Origin: Leptogranulimonas caecicola
GTDB taxonomy: Bacteria; Actinomycetota; Coriobacteriia; Coriobacteriales; Atopobiaceae
Length of the DNA: 64,000 nt
Direction: 5' to 3'
Assembly (NCBI RefSeq): GCF_023168405.1
Contig: NZ_AP025285.1
Coordinates: 1 to 64,000 of the forward strand
Shown piece by piece: positions 46,589 to 54,727 of the stretch. The translations under genes and the position numbers were made by a program. Within the stretch, counting starts at the first letter, position 1; every line of letters begins with the position of its first letter. The notes under the pieces were generated by a model. It saw only the letters and a list, made by a program, of their open reading frames with translations, was not told where the DNA came from and searched no databases.

Positions 46589-48166
46589 ATGGATTCACAG
46601 GTAGCCACCCCACAGCCGGCCGATGAGCTCCACGACGAGTGTGGCGTCTTTGGCGTGTGGGCCCCCGGCAAAGACGTCGCGCGCATGACCTACTTTGGCC
46701 TCCATGCCCTGCAGCACCGCGGCCAGGAGTCTGCGGGCATCGCGGTGGGCAATGGATCCACCGTGCTGGTGCGCAAAGATGAGGGACTGGTGCAGCAGGT
46801 CTTCTCGGATGCCGATCTCAACGCCATGCACGGCCATGTGGCAGTGGGCCATGTGCGCTATGGCACGTCGGGAGCCTCGGGGTGGGAGGGCGCTCAGCCG
46901 CACCTGTCCACCATCAACGACACCATCATCGCCTTGGCCCACAACGGCACCCTGGTGAATACTGACGCGTTGCGTCGGGAGCTCATCAACATGGGCATTC
47001 CCTTCCGTACAGACACCGATTCCGAGGTAGCCGCCAAGCTCATCGGCTATTTCACCCAGCAGACTCACCACCTGCGCGAAGGCATCGCATCCACCATGGC
47101 TATGATCGAGGGGGCCTACGCCATGGTGCTGGCTCGCGAGAACGCCCTCTATGCCTTCCGTGACCCCGACGGCATCCGCCCCTTGGTGCTGGGCCGACTA
47201 AAGGACGACAGTGGTTGGGTGGTAGCCAGCGAGACCTGTGCGCTGGACATCGTCGACGCAAAATATCTGCGCGACGTGGAACCCGGCGAAATCCTGCGCA
47301 TCTCCGACGACGGCCTGGTCACCCAGCGCGAATACCATACCGAGAAACCCAGCCACTGCATCTTCGAGCAGGTGTATTTTGCCCGCCCAGACTCGGTGAT
47401 GGGAGACGGCACGGTCTACATGGCGCGCCGCCGCATGGGCCAGCAGCTGGCCCAGGAAGCTCCGGTGGACGCAGATCTGGTCATCGGCGTGCCCGACTCC
47501 GGCCTGCCTCCCGCAGAAGGCTATGCCGAAGCCGCGGGGATCCCCTTTGGTGAAGGCCTCATCAAGAACCGCTACGTAGCCCGCACCTTCATCCAGCCCA
47601 CTCAGGAACTGCGTGAGATGGGGGTCCGCCTCAAGCTCAACGCCCTGAAAGATGTGGTGGCAGGAAAGCGCCTGGTGCTGGTGGACGACTCCATCGTGCG
47701 TGGCACCACCATGGCCCAGATAGTGAATCTGCTGTGTGATGCCGGGGCCACAGAGATCCATGTGCGCATCAACTCTCCCGAGGTCAAGTGGCCCTGTTTC
47801 TACGGCATCGACACCGCCACCCAAGATCAGCTCATCAGCGCCAACAAGTCGGTGGAGGAGATCCGCCGGTTCATAGGGGCGGACTCGCTGGCTTTCCTCT
47901 CAGTGGAGGGCCTCATGGTCGCCGTCAACCCCTTGCCGGGCTTTTGCGCGGCCTGTTTCACCGGCGCCTATCCAGTGCCCATCCCCGAGAGCTTCTCCCG
48001 CGGCAGCTTCTTGCCCGGCTACAAGCCCAACAACCTGGTGGATCCTTCACCCACCTCGCTCATGAGCGTGGAAGAGGTCACCAACGTCTTGGCGCTCTGT
48101 CGCGAAGAGGCCCAAAACATCTGGGGCGAAGAGATCCGAGGGGCCTCCTCTCACGAACTTACCTGA
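46589..48166 (+). CDS. purF: Amidophosphoribosyltransferase
   Basis: PurF catalyses the first committed step of purine synthesis, moving the glutamine amide to PRPP. The nucleophilic Cys is in DECGVFGVW near residue 18, so the first 17 residues should be a propeptide removed on maturation. The glutaminase domain has HALQHRGQESAG; the phosphoribosyltransferase loop is LVLVDDSIVRGTTM. Length 525 is normal. ATG 46589 (AAGGAG upstream) is the start. The last 200 residues include a CGAEG-like region (CAACFTGAYPVPI), typical of the family. Confidence 0.95.
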   Translation: MDSQVATPQPADELHDECGVFGVWAPGKDVARMTYFGLHALQHRGQESAGIAVGNGSTVLVRKDEGLVQQVFSDADLNAMHGHVAVGHVRYGTSGASGWEGAQPHLSTINDTIIALAHNGTLVNTDALRRELINMGIPFRTDTDSEVAAKLIGYFTQQTHHLREGIASTMAMIEGAYAMVLARENALYAFRDPDGIRPLVLGRLKDDSGWVVASETCALDIVDAKYLRDVEPGEILRISDDGLVTQREYHTEKPSHCIFEQVYFARPDSVMGDGTVYMARRRMGQQLAQEAPVDADLVIGVPDSGLPPAEGYAEAAGIPFGEGLIKNRYVARTFIQPTQELREMGVRLKLNALKDVVAGKRLVLVDDSIVRGTTMAQIVNLLCDAGATEIHVRINSPEVKWPCFYGIDTATQDQLISANKSVEEIRRFIGADSLAFLSVEGLMVAVNPLPGFCAACFTGAYPVPIPESFSRGSFLPGYKPNNLVDPSPTSLMSVEEVTNVLALCREEAQNIWGEEIRGASSHELT

Positions 48167-48320
48167 ATTACACCGGGCGCCACCAGGCAGCATGGTCTGG
48201 GGCGCCCGTTGCGTCCAGGGCTTGGATTCACTGCAGCGGCTCTGGAGAATGTCGCGTTTCCCTGCAGTCAACCTCTAGCCATCATCTAGTTGCCACCCAA
48301 GGATTCAAGGAGAGAGAAGC

Positions 48321-49388
48321 ATGACCACACACATGTCCTATGCCGATGCCGGCGTCGACGTTTCTGAGGGCGCTCGCGCTGTAGACGCTATCAAGGAGGC
48401 GTGCGCCGCCACCAACCGCCCCGGCGTCATGGAGGGGCTGGGTGGCTTTGGCTGTCTCTTTGATGTGTCTCACTTGAAGTCCATGGAGCAGCCGGTGCTG
48501 GTCAGCGGCACCGACGGCGTGGGCACCAAGCTGGCCTTGGCCCAACGTTTAGGGCGCCATGAAACGGTGGGCATCGATCTGGTGGCCATGTGTGCCGACG
48601 ACGTGGTGGTCACCGGCGCCGAGCCCCTCTTCTTCCTGGACTACGTGGCAGTGGGCAAACTCGCCGCCGAGTCCATGGCCCAGATTGTAGGGGGTATTGC
48701 AGAGGGCTGCCGCCAGGCAGGCTGCGCGCTTATCGGCGGAGAGATGGCCGAGCACCCCGGCGTCATGGCCAAAGACGACTACGACCTAGCCGGATTTTGC
48801 GTAGGCGCGGTGGACAAGCCCGCCATGCTGGGCCCGGATCGCGTGTGCGAAGGCGACGTCATCATGGGGCTGCCCTCTAGCGGCATCCACTCCAACGGCT
48901 ACTCGCTGGTGCGCGCCGCCCTCACCGACAAGCTGAGCGACGAGGAGCTCTGCGCCCCCCAGGAGTCGCTGGGTGGTCAGTCTATCGCAGACGCCCTGTT
49001 GGCGCCCACTAAAATTTATGCGGGCGATATCGTGCACGCCTTGGCCGCGGGCGTGCCTCTCCATGCCATGGCCCACATCACCGGCGGCGGCATCACCGAG
49101 AACCTCAACCGCGCCATGCCGGATCACTTGGACGCCCAGGTAGCCCTGGCCTCCGACGGCACCTGCCCGTGGCCCGTCCCGCCCATCATCGACCTGGTGA
49201 GCGACGCCGCTGGCCTAACTCCCGAGGAAGCGCTGCTCACCTTCAACATGGGCGTGGGTATGGCGCTCATCTGTGCTCCTGAGGATGTCGACCAGGTGGC
49301 GTCCGCCTTCACTGCCGAGAATTGCTGCCCCTTTGTCATGGGAGAGGTGGTTCCAGGAACTGGTAAGGTGACCTATATATCTAAGTAA
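48321..49388 (+). CDS. purM: Phosphoribosylformylglycinamidine cyclo-ligase (AIR synthetase)
   Basis: PurM closes the imidazole ring of AIR using ATP. Conserved features: YADAGVDVSEGARAVDAIK at the start, LVSGTDGVGTKLALA, GIDLVAMCADDVVVTGAEPLFFLDY, GGEMAEHPG, and GLPSSGIHSNGYSLVR. Length 355 is standard. AAGGAGAGAGAAGC precedes the ATG. A TGCCGAGAA copy falls in the last part (49313, read as AEN). Confidence 0.96.
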   Translation: MTTHMSYADAGVDVSEGARAVDAIKEACAATNRPGVMEGLGGFGCLFDVSHLKSMEQPVLVSGTDGVGTKLALAQRLGRHETVGIDLVAMCADDVVVTGAEPLFFLDYVAVGKLAAESMAQIVGGIAEGCRQAGCALIGGEMAEHPGVMAKDDYDLAGFCVGAVDKPAMLGPDRVCEGDVIMGLPSSGIHSNGYSLVRAALTDKLSDEELCAPQESLGGQSIADALLAPTKIYAGDIVHALAAGVPLHAMAHITGGGITENLNRAMPDHLDAQVALASDGTCPWPVPPIIDLVSDAAGLTPEEALLTFNMGVGMALICAPEDVDQVASAFTAENCCPFVMGEVVPGTGKVTYISK

Positions 49389-49492
49389 AATCTCACCGGT
49401 AACCGAGGGTTCGCGGGGTAGTCCGTAGACTCGATGCAATAACTTTCTCTATAATTACGAGACTGTAATCCTTAAAGAACCGAGGTGGGGCC

Positions 49493-49897
49493 ATGGGAGC
49501 GCGGAGTCTATGGAGGCAGGCAGTCCCCGGCATTTGCCTGGCTTTGGCGGGAGCCATCTGCCTTTGGCGGTATGGCCAGCAAGTGATGACGCATATTACC
49601 GCAACTTCAGGCGACACCCTTTGGCGCGGCCTGGTCGCCTGGCTGGGCTTGGGCATCGCGGCGGCAGCTTTGGTGCCTGCAGGTTCTAAGACTTACCGGC
49701 GTTGGGGTGTCGTCCTGATACTAGTCAGCGCGATGTTCATTGGACTCACCGTGGCCCTGCGGATGTGGGCTGAGTTTTCAGAGCCCATAGGAGCCTTCAT
49801 TTGGGCCTTTACCGGGGGCTGGCCTCTAGAGCTCATCTATCTGGTTATGGGTGTGCTCTTGGGCTATGGCATCAAGCTAGTGTCTGCGCGAGCCTAA
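49493..49897 (+). CDS. Small four-helix membrane protein, unknown
   Basis: This 134-residue protein has four hydrophobic segments (AVPGICLALAGAICLWRYG; LVAWLGLGIAAAALVPA; WGVVLILVSAMFIGLTVAL; LIYLVMGVLLGYGIKLV) and little else. ATG 49493 follows GAGGTGGGG. I do not recognise the family. It is followed by a strong terminator. Confidence 0.6.
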   Translation: MGARSLWRQAVPGICLALAGAICLWRYGQQVMTHITATSGDTLWRGLVAWLGLGIAAAALVPAGSKTYRRWGVVLILVSAMFIGLTVALRMWAEFSEPIGAFIWAFTGGWPLELIYLVMGVLLGYGIKLVSARA

Positions 49898-49988
49898 GGG
49901 CCAGAGCAGCGGTGGTTTGAGGCGTTTCTCGGTATCTAAGGCGTTTAGAGAAGCGCTGTGTGCTCTAGCGATAGGAATCCACCAATAC

Positions 49989-50028
49989 GCAGCGTGAGAA
50001 ATCCTGCAAGGGTTCTCACGCTGCTTTT
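49989..50028 (+). terminator. Rho-independent terminator
   Basis: GCAGCGTGAGAA (49989-50000) pairs perfectly with TTCTCACGCTGC (50013-50024) across a 12-base loop, then four T. It ends the membrane-protein gene, facing the minus-strand rpiR gene. Confidence 0.88.
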
Positions 50029-50048
50029 GCGCTCTCTGTGAGTAGAAA

Positions 50049-50120
50049 TTTGTGTTTTCGGGCCTTCGTCGCACTCGGCAAACACAAAACCCCACTGCGA
50101 CGAAGCAGCGAAAACACAAA
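50049..50120. repeat. Large two-part inverted repeat
   Basis: TTTGTGTTTTCG (50049-50060) pairs with CGAAAACACAAA (50109-50120), and TTCGTCGCA (50065-50073) with TGCGACGAA (50096-50104). The two stems are separated by a 4x4 internal loop and closed by a 22-base loop containing AAACACAAAA. The gap 49898-50218 holds only this and the preceding terminator. It may be the minus-strand terminator of rpiR or a structured RNA. Confidence 0.7.
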
Positions 50121-50218
50121 AAGCAAGTTGAAAGCCCTCTGTTTTTCTCCAGGTCTTCTCAGTGTTAAAAGCACCTTCCTGCACGCAACATCGCCCATGG
50201 CGGCGCTTCTCGTCACAG

Positions 50219-51052
50219 CTACCACACGATGTCGATGTTGCCCAGAGTCTCGTCAAAGAGGCGAGCATAGGCTACCTGGATCTGGTCGAAGAGGTACTCC
50301 ATGCCGTAGGTGGCGTAGAGCACATGCTTGGGCGATTGGCGCACGATGGGAGGCTTGATGGCTAGCACCTGGTCGTAGCCGTCGTAAAGGCCGCCTTCGC
50401 CGGTGCCTGCGCCCTCTGCGGCGGTGATAAAGACCTTTTTGGCACCCGAGGCCTCGATCTGCTCATGCTGCGCGTGGGCAAACGACCCAGAGGCCGATAC
50501 CACCACCAGCAGATCCTCGGAGGTGAGGCTGCGCACGGTTTGGGTGGTGGGGGCAGACTCGGTGACCATCTGCACCAGCCGCTTGAGCATGGTCATGGCG
50601 CGCTGGAAGTTGATCAGTGAGGCAGAGGAGGAGTCCGAGGTCAAAAGCACCACATGGCGTGCTTCATGAAAGTCGTTGCAAAGCTTCTGGGTTGTTGCAG
50701 GAGTCATCAAACGGTCGATGTCGCTGAACATCTGTGAGAGATCTTCGCGCAGATGCAACTTCACGTCGCTGTAGAGCAGGCTGTAGGACAGATAGTACTG
50801 GCGAAACATCTCCCACTCCACGAAAGCGTCGCGCACCTCAGAGAAGTTGCCAAAGCCAATGGACTGGCAGAACCTGCGCACGCCGGAGCGGGACACGAAG
50901 GCCGCATCCATCAAGTCGTTTACTGTAAGCTCGTCCAGCCTGTCAAAGTTCTCCAACAGGTACTTGGCCAGAAGATGCGAGGTTTCGTCGCACTCGTTGT
51001 CGTTGTAGACCGAGAACAATGAAGGCAACAGATTGAGCCTACCTTCACGCAT
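50219..51052 (-). CDS. RpiR/MurR-family transcriptional regulator
   Basis: This 277-residue regulator has an N-terminal helix-turn-helix (DELTVNDLMDAAFVSRSGVRRFCQSIGFGNFSEVRDAF) and a C-terminal SIS-like sugar-phosphate domain (VVLLTSDSSSASLINFQRA; DLLVVVSASGSFAHA). RpiR proteins sense phosphorylated sugars. ATG 51052 (GGGAGAAA) is preferred over 51079. It is divergent from the HAD gene; GGTTCA-N5-TGAACC lies between them. Its paralogue at 58282 ends the PTS cluster, so one or both should regulate the operon. Confidence 0.85.
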   Translation of the reverse strand: MREGRLNLLPSLFSVYNDNECDETSHLLAKYLLENFDRLDELTVNDLMDAAFVSRSGVRRFCQSIGFGNFSEVRDAFVEWEMFRQYYLSYSLLYSDVKLHLREDLSQMFSDIDRLMTPATTQKLCNDFHEARHVVLLTSDSSSASLINFQRAMTMLKRLVQMVTESAPTTQTVRSLTSEDLLVVVSASGSFAHAQHEQIEASGAKKVFITAAEGAGTGEGGLYDGYDQVLAIKPPIVRQSPKHVLYATYGMEYLFDQIQVAYARLFDETLGNIDIVW

Positions 51053-51142
51053 TTTCTCCCTCCGTCCCATCCCAGCCAACAGGGTTATCTACAATGCTAG
51101 GATGCTGGATGGTCTTTTGGCACTCTAGCTTGGATAAGCGCT

Positions 51143-51159
51143 GGTTCAGAATATGAACC
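51143..51159. promoter_or_regulatory. Palindromic operator candidate GGTTCA-N5-TGAACC
   Basis: The 17-base perfect palindrome GGTTCAGAATATGAACC lies between the divergent rpiR gene (start 51052) and the HAD gene (start 51187). The same GGTTC/GAACC half-sites recur upstream of the PTS operon at 52242-52285. Confidence 0.6.
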
Positions 51160-51186
51160 ATGGAAGTAACGCGAGAGGGGGGGGCC

Positions 51187-52020
51187 ATGGCGTCGGGCGT
51201 GTACTTGGTAGTCTCGGACATAGATGACACGTTGATCCCGCGTGGGACTCATGGTTTGCCGAGAAGAACCTCTGCCGCCATCGAGCGCTTTGTGGCCTCG
51301 GGACGTCACTTCGCCCCCATTACGGGCCGCAGCAGGGACGATGCGCTCAAGATGTTTGGCAGTTGCGCCGCGGGCTGCGCAACTGGGGCGTTTGTGAACG
51401 GGCAGGTTGTCTATGTGGACGGCCGACTGGTGCACAGCGAGCTACTGCCTTCGGCCCGGCTCCAAGAGGTTGCAGACTATCTGGATCGTTGCACTACCGC
51501 TGCCAATATCCTGCTCTACCAGGGCGCATTCATTCGTGCGCTCACCAAAAAACCCTGGCGCCTTAAAGACTATCCCTCTCAGGAAAACGACCGTCGCGAT
51601 GACTGTATCCAGGCTGTCGAGGCGCCTTGGGTGGAGAAGGCCAACATCCAATGTGCCTGCAGCCCTCAAAAGGTACCGGCTTTGGCGGCGCGTCTTTCTC
51701 GGCAATTCGAAGATTTTGATTTTGTGCAGCCAGGGGATGTGTCGGAGATCGATATCGCTCCCAAGGGATGGAGCAAGGCTCGCAGCGTGCAAGTGCTGGC
51801 CCAGGCGCTGGACATAGAGCTCGCGCAGATTGTGGCAGTGGGGGATTCGGATAATGACGTGGCCCTGCTGGAGTACGTGCCAAATTCTTACGCGGTGGCC
51901 TCGGGGACGAATACCGCTCGCCGGGCGGCTGCCTATCAGTTGCCACCGGTGCACCAGGAGCCAGTGGCTCAGGTGCTGGAGGCCATTCTAACTGGGGAAA
52001 CGCAGCAATTTTGTTCCTAA
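51187..52020 (+). CDS. HAD-superfamily (Cof-type) phosphatase
   Basis: This 277-residue Cof/type IIB HAD hydrolase has the nucleophile motif SDIDDTLIPRG near residue 10, the capping domain, Lys in APKGWSK, and the Mg2+ motif VGDSDNDVALLE. Family enzymes hydrolyse sugar phosphates or nucleotides. ATG 51187 follows a very G-rich GAGAGGGGGGG tract; an ATG at 51160 would add 9 residues. Two copies of the uptake-like motif fall in it (51257 and 51696). Its location next to the sugar PTS operon suggests sugar phosphate as substrate. Confidence 0.85.
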   Translation: MASGVYLVVSDIDDTLIPRGTHGLPRRTSAAIERFVASGRHFAPITGRSRDDALKMFGSCAAGCATGAFVNGQVVYVDGRLVHSELLPSARLQEVADYLDRCTTAANILLYQGAFIRALTKKPWRLKDYPSQENDRRDDCIQAVEAPWVEKANIQCACSPQKVPALAARLSRQFEDFDFVQPGDVSEIDIAPKGWSKARSVQVLAQALDIELAQIVAVGDSDNDVALLEYVPNSYAVASGTNTARRAAAYQLPPVHQEPVAQVLEAILTGETQQFCS

Positions 52021-52241
52021 GTGGTGATTGGTAGCAATCGGTATACATAAGTCAATACTTTGAATGGTTCGTTTTGCTGCCCATGGGGTTGAGAGGCATT
52101 GGGCGGAGGGCTTCCTGTTGCAAAGAGAGGGTTAAGGGAGCATTAAGCTTGGCCGATGGAAGAGCCTGGCGCTGAATGCAAATCAAAATAAAAAGTAAAT
52201 AACCACTGTTCATCTTTTGGCTCATCAAAACTCTAGAAGGC

Positions 52242-52285
52242 GAACGGTTCTGGCGGTTCCATAGAACCATCAAAGAATTTGGTTC
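52242..52285 (+). promoter_or_regulatory. GGTTC-rich operator region of the PTS operon
   Basis: The 285-base gap 52021-52306 before the PTS genes is AT-rich and holds GAACGGTTC (52242-52250), GGTTCCATAGAACC (52255-52268, palindrome) and GGTTCAC (52281-). The half-sites match the palindrome in front of the rpiR gene. A candidate RpiR site by shared motif; no classical -35/-10 is certain. Confidence 0.55.
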
Positions 52286-52306
52286 ACGCAGAGAAATGGA
52301 AGCGCC

Positions 52307-52786
52307 ATGAGTGATCAAGAGTTGTTCAGTCCCGATTTGGTGTTCTTCGATCTGGAAGCCGCAGATCGCCAGGAGTTTTTCGAAAAGCTGGCAGAGCGGC
52401 TGGCCGAGCGCGACCTCATCCAGGACAGCTGGCTCGAGGCCATCTGCGAGCGCGAGAAGAACTACGCCACGGGGCTTTCGTTTCCCTCTGTGCAGGTAGC
52501 GATCCCCCACGTGGACCCCGAGCACATCAAGCGTCCCTACATCGCGGTGATCAAGCCCAAGACCCCGATAGTCTTCGAGGCCATGGCGGGCATGGGCGAC
52601 GACGTGCCCGCCCAGCTCATCGTGAATTTGGGCGTCATGCGCGACGGCGGCCAGGTGGCCGTGCTCCAAAAGCTCATGAACATCTTCATGAATGAAGGCT
52701 ACGCCGCCCAGATCATGGCAGCCAGCGACCCCCAGCAGGTGGTGGATGCCTTCACGTCGCTGTTTAGCGAGGTCTCGGCCGAGTAG
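52307..52786 (+). CDS. PTS sugar transporter subunit IIA (galactitol/fructose type)
   Basis: This 159-residue EIIA domain has the phospho-His in IPHVD near residue 67 (the EIIA-Fru/Gat type). It receives phosphate from HPr and passes it to IIB. ATG follows a GGAAGCG-type site. It is the first gene of the operon with IIB, a small membrane protein, aldolase, IIC and DhaKL. The following 226-base gap contains a TGCCGAGAAACCC copy (52872) and a hairpin. Confidence 0.88.
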   Translation: MSDQELFSPDLVFFDLEAADRQEFFEKLAERLAERDLIQDSWLEAICEREKNYATGLSFPSVQVAIPHVDPEHIKRPYIAVIKPKTPIVFEAMAGMGDDVPAQLIVNLGVMRDGGQVAVLQKLMNIFMNEGYAAQIMAASDPQQVVDAFTSLFSEVSAE

Positions 52787-52953
52787 CACTTCCTCGGGAG
52801 CATGCGGTCCCGGGTAGCGGACGAGGGCTCGTGGGAGCAGGCGCAGGCAACGAGGAGCTTGCGGCCAGCCTTGCCGAGAAACCCACACTCCAAAGCCCGG
52901 GGATCTCGCGGGCAGGCGGGCTCTACGTGGCCCGCCCATAGGCCCACAGACAA

Positions 52954-52974
52954 AGCCGCGCATGCGGCGCGGCT
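52954..52974 (+). promoter_or_regulatory. Intercistronic hairpin between IIA and IIB
   Basis: AGCCGCGC (52954-52961) pairs with GCGCGGCT (52967-52974) across 5 bases. There is no T-run, so it may be a processing or stability element rather than a terminator. Confidence 0.5.
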
Positions 52975-53012
52975 AGAGATACGAGGGGGCTCCCCTCAAG
53001 AAAGGAATGATC

Positions 53013-53291
53013 ATGAAACGCGTAATCGTGGCTTGTGGCTCTGGTGTCGCTACTTCCCAAGCGGTGGCCTCCAAGGTGCAGCGCATCTTGAAGCAGCGCG
53101 GCGTCGAGGCAGACGTCGAGGCTGTGGATATCAAGTCGCTGGATCACTACATCAACGGCGCCGATGCCTACATCTCCATCGTCAAGAGCGATGACGACTA
53201 CGGCATCCCCACCTTCAACGGCATCGCCTTCTTGACCGGCATGGGTGCCGACGCCGAGGCCGACCGCCTGGTCGAGCTGCTCGAGTCCTAA
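53013..53291 (+). CDS. PTS sugar transporter subunit IIB (galactitol type)
   Basis: This 92-residue IIB protein has the active Cys in VACGSGVATSQAVASKV near residue 8, which is the phosphorylation site of EIIB-Gat/Lac type domains. ATG 53013 is preferred over 53007 (MIMKRV): AAGGA lies 6 bases upstream. It hands phosphate to the incoming sugar bound to IIC. Confidence 0.88.
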   Translation: MKRVIVACGSGVATSQAVASKVQRILKQRGVEADVEAVDIKSLDHYINGADAYISIVKSDDDYGIPTFNGIAFLTGMGADAEADRLVELLES

Positions 53292-53296
53292 GTTCC

Positions 53297-53686
53297 ATGA
53301 GCAAGAAGAAGGCTGCTCAGGCGCCGGCCATCAACCCCAGGCCCCTGGGGCTTGGCCGCCCAGCCTGGATCTTTCTTACCTTGATCGATCTCTTCCTCTT
53401 TGTGGTGGGGGCCTTGAGCGGCAGGATCGACCTTTCGTTGGGCGCGTTGGCACTCATCTTCATCATCGAGCATTACGCCCACGACTTGCTGGTGGCCCCC
53501 TATGAGAGGCGCCAGGAGCGCCTGCGGGCCCAGTACGGCATCAAAGGCCAGATAACCCCTGAACAAAGCAGGGAAGCGATTAAAGAATTTAGGCGTGAGC
53601 GCCAAGAGCGGAAGGCTCAGAGGAAGGCGCTCAAGAAGCGGGCTCATGCAGCGACGCGTCCGGGAGATGGAGCCGCTGAGCAGTAA
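53297..53686 (+). CDS. Small membrane protein of the PTS operon, unknown
   Basis: This 129-residue protein has two hydrophobic segments (PAWIFLTLIDLFLFVVGALSG; IDLSLGALALIFIIEHYA) and a long Arg/Lys/Gln-rich C-terminus. It starts 5 bases after the IIB stop, so it is a coupled operon member, but it is not a normal PTS component. I do not recognise a family. It may be a membrane partner for IIC or a sensor. The TTCTCGGCA motif lies just after it (53753). Confidence 0.6.
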   Translation: MSKKKAAQAPAINPRPLGLGRPAWIFLTLIDLFLFVVGALSGRIDLSLGALALIFIIEHYAHDLLVAPYERRQERLRAQYGIKGQITPEQSREAIKEFRRERQERKAQRKALKKRAHAATRPGDGAAEQ

Positions 53687-53790
53687 GGGGTCCTTCGCAG
53701 CTGGAGGGCAAGACTGGCAACCATCGGGGGAGATGGGGCCACGGAGTGGGGTTTCTCGGCAAGAGAGGGCCCAAAGAGAGGTGATTTTTC

Positions 53791-54600
53791 ATGGACTGGA
53801 AAGAGATCGCAGCCGTCAAGGAGGTAAAAGAGCTCACCTATCTCATGTGGGACAAGGGTTGGGACGAAGCCAATGGCGGCAACATCTCCTATATCCTCAC
53901 CGACGAGGAAGTGGCGGCGCTGGGGTATACCCCGGGTTCGGGCCGTCAGGTGGAGTTGGCCGACATCCCCGCTGCCATGCGCGGCCGCTTTGTGCTCACC
54001 ACTGCCACGGGCTCCTACTTCCGTGAGGTGCGCGACGACGTGGACTCACTTCTGGGCATCATCTACCTGCCTCAGGAGGGCGACTACTACGAGATCGCCT
54101 ACGGTCTGGAGGGCAACAAGCCCAGCTCGGAGTTCCCCAGCCATCTGGCCGCTCAGGCCGTGCGTCTGGCCGCTGATCCCGAGCAGCGCGTGGTCATGCA
54201 CAACCACGCCTCCAACGTGCTGGCTATGACCCATGTGGGCCCCACCAACGCTCGCGACTTCACCCGCGCGCTGTGGCGCATCATCACCGAGGCTATGTAT
54301 CTGTTCCCGGACGGCGTGGGCTTTGTGCCCTGGTGCGTCTGCGGCGGCCAGGAGATCGCCGACAAGACCAACGAGCAGATGAAGGACTGCCGCATCGTCA
54401 TCTGGCAGTATCACGGCGTCTTCACGGCGGGCCGCTCGCTCCATGACGCCTTTGGCCTGCTGGAGACCGTGGAGAAGTGTTGCGCCGCCTGGATGGCAGC
54501 CGAGGCCTGCGGCCACCGCAACCCGGGCATCTCCGACGAGCAGCTCAAAGACCTGTGTCGCGCCTTTGGCCTGACTCCGCACCCCGGCTATCTGGACTAA
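53791..54600 (+). CDS. Class II aldolase, RhaD-like (rhamnulose-1-phosphate aldolase)
   Basis: This 269-residue protein matches RhaD in length and key segments: KGWDEANGGNIS, FVLTTATGSYFREV, TSELP-like SSEFPSHLAAQ, zinc/catalytic HNHASN, FPDGVGFVPWCVCGGQEI and YHGVF. RhaD cleaves L-rhamnulose-1-phosphate to dihydroxyacetone phosphate and L-lactaldehyde. The lack of a rhamnose isomerase or kinase next to it, and the presence of a PTS, suggests the substrate is a PTS-made ketose-1-phosphate. ATG follows AGAGAGGTG. Confidence 0.85.
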   Translation: MDWKEIAAVKEVKELTYLMWDKGWDEANGGNISYILTDEEVAALGYTPGSGRQVELADIPAAMRGRFVLTTATGSYFREVRDDVDSLLGIIYLPQEGDYYEIAYGLEGNKPSSEFPSHLAAQAVRLAADPEQRVVMHNHASNVLAMTHVGPTNARDFTRALWRIITEAMYLFPDGVGFVPWCVCGGQEIADKTNEQMKDCRIVIWQYHGVFTAGRSLHDAFGLLETVEKCCAAWMAAEACGHRNPGISDEQLKDLCRAFGLTPHPGYLD

Positions 54601-54727
54601 CGGCTCTGCCTGTCCATCAGGACAGAGAAGGGCAGGCCGCAGGAGAGAGCAGCCTGCCTCAAGAGAGAGGTCCTACTCGCAACGGAGGGCGTGACAGGAG
54701 ACCCCTCCGCTCAAAGAGAGGTACAAC

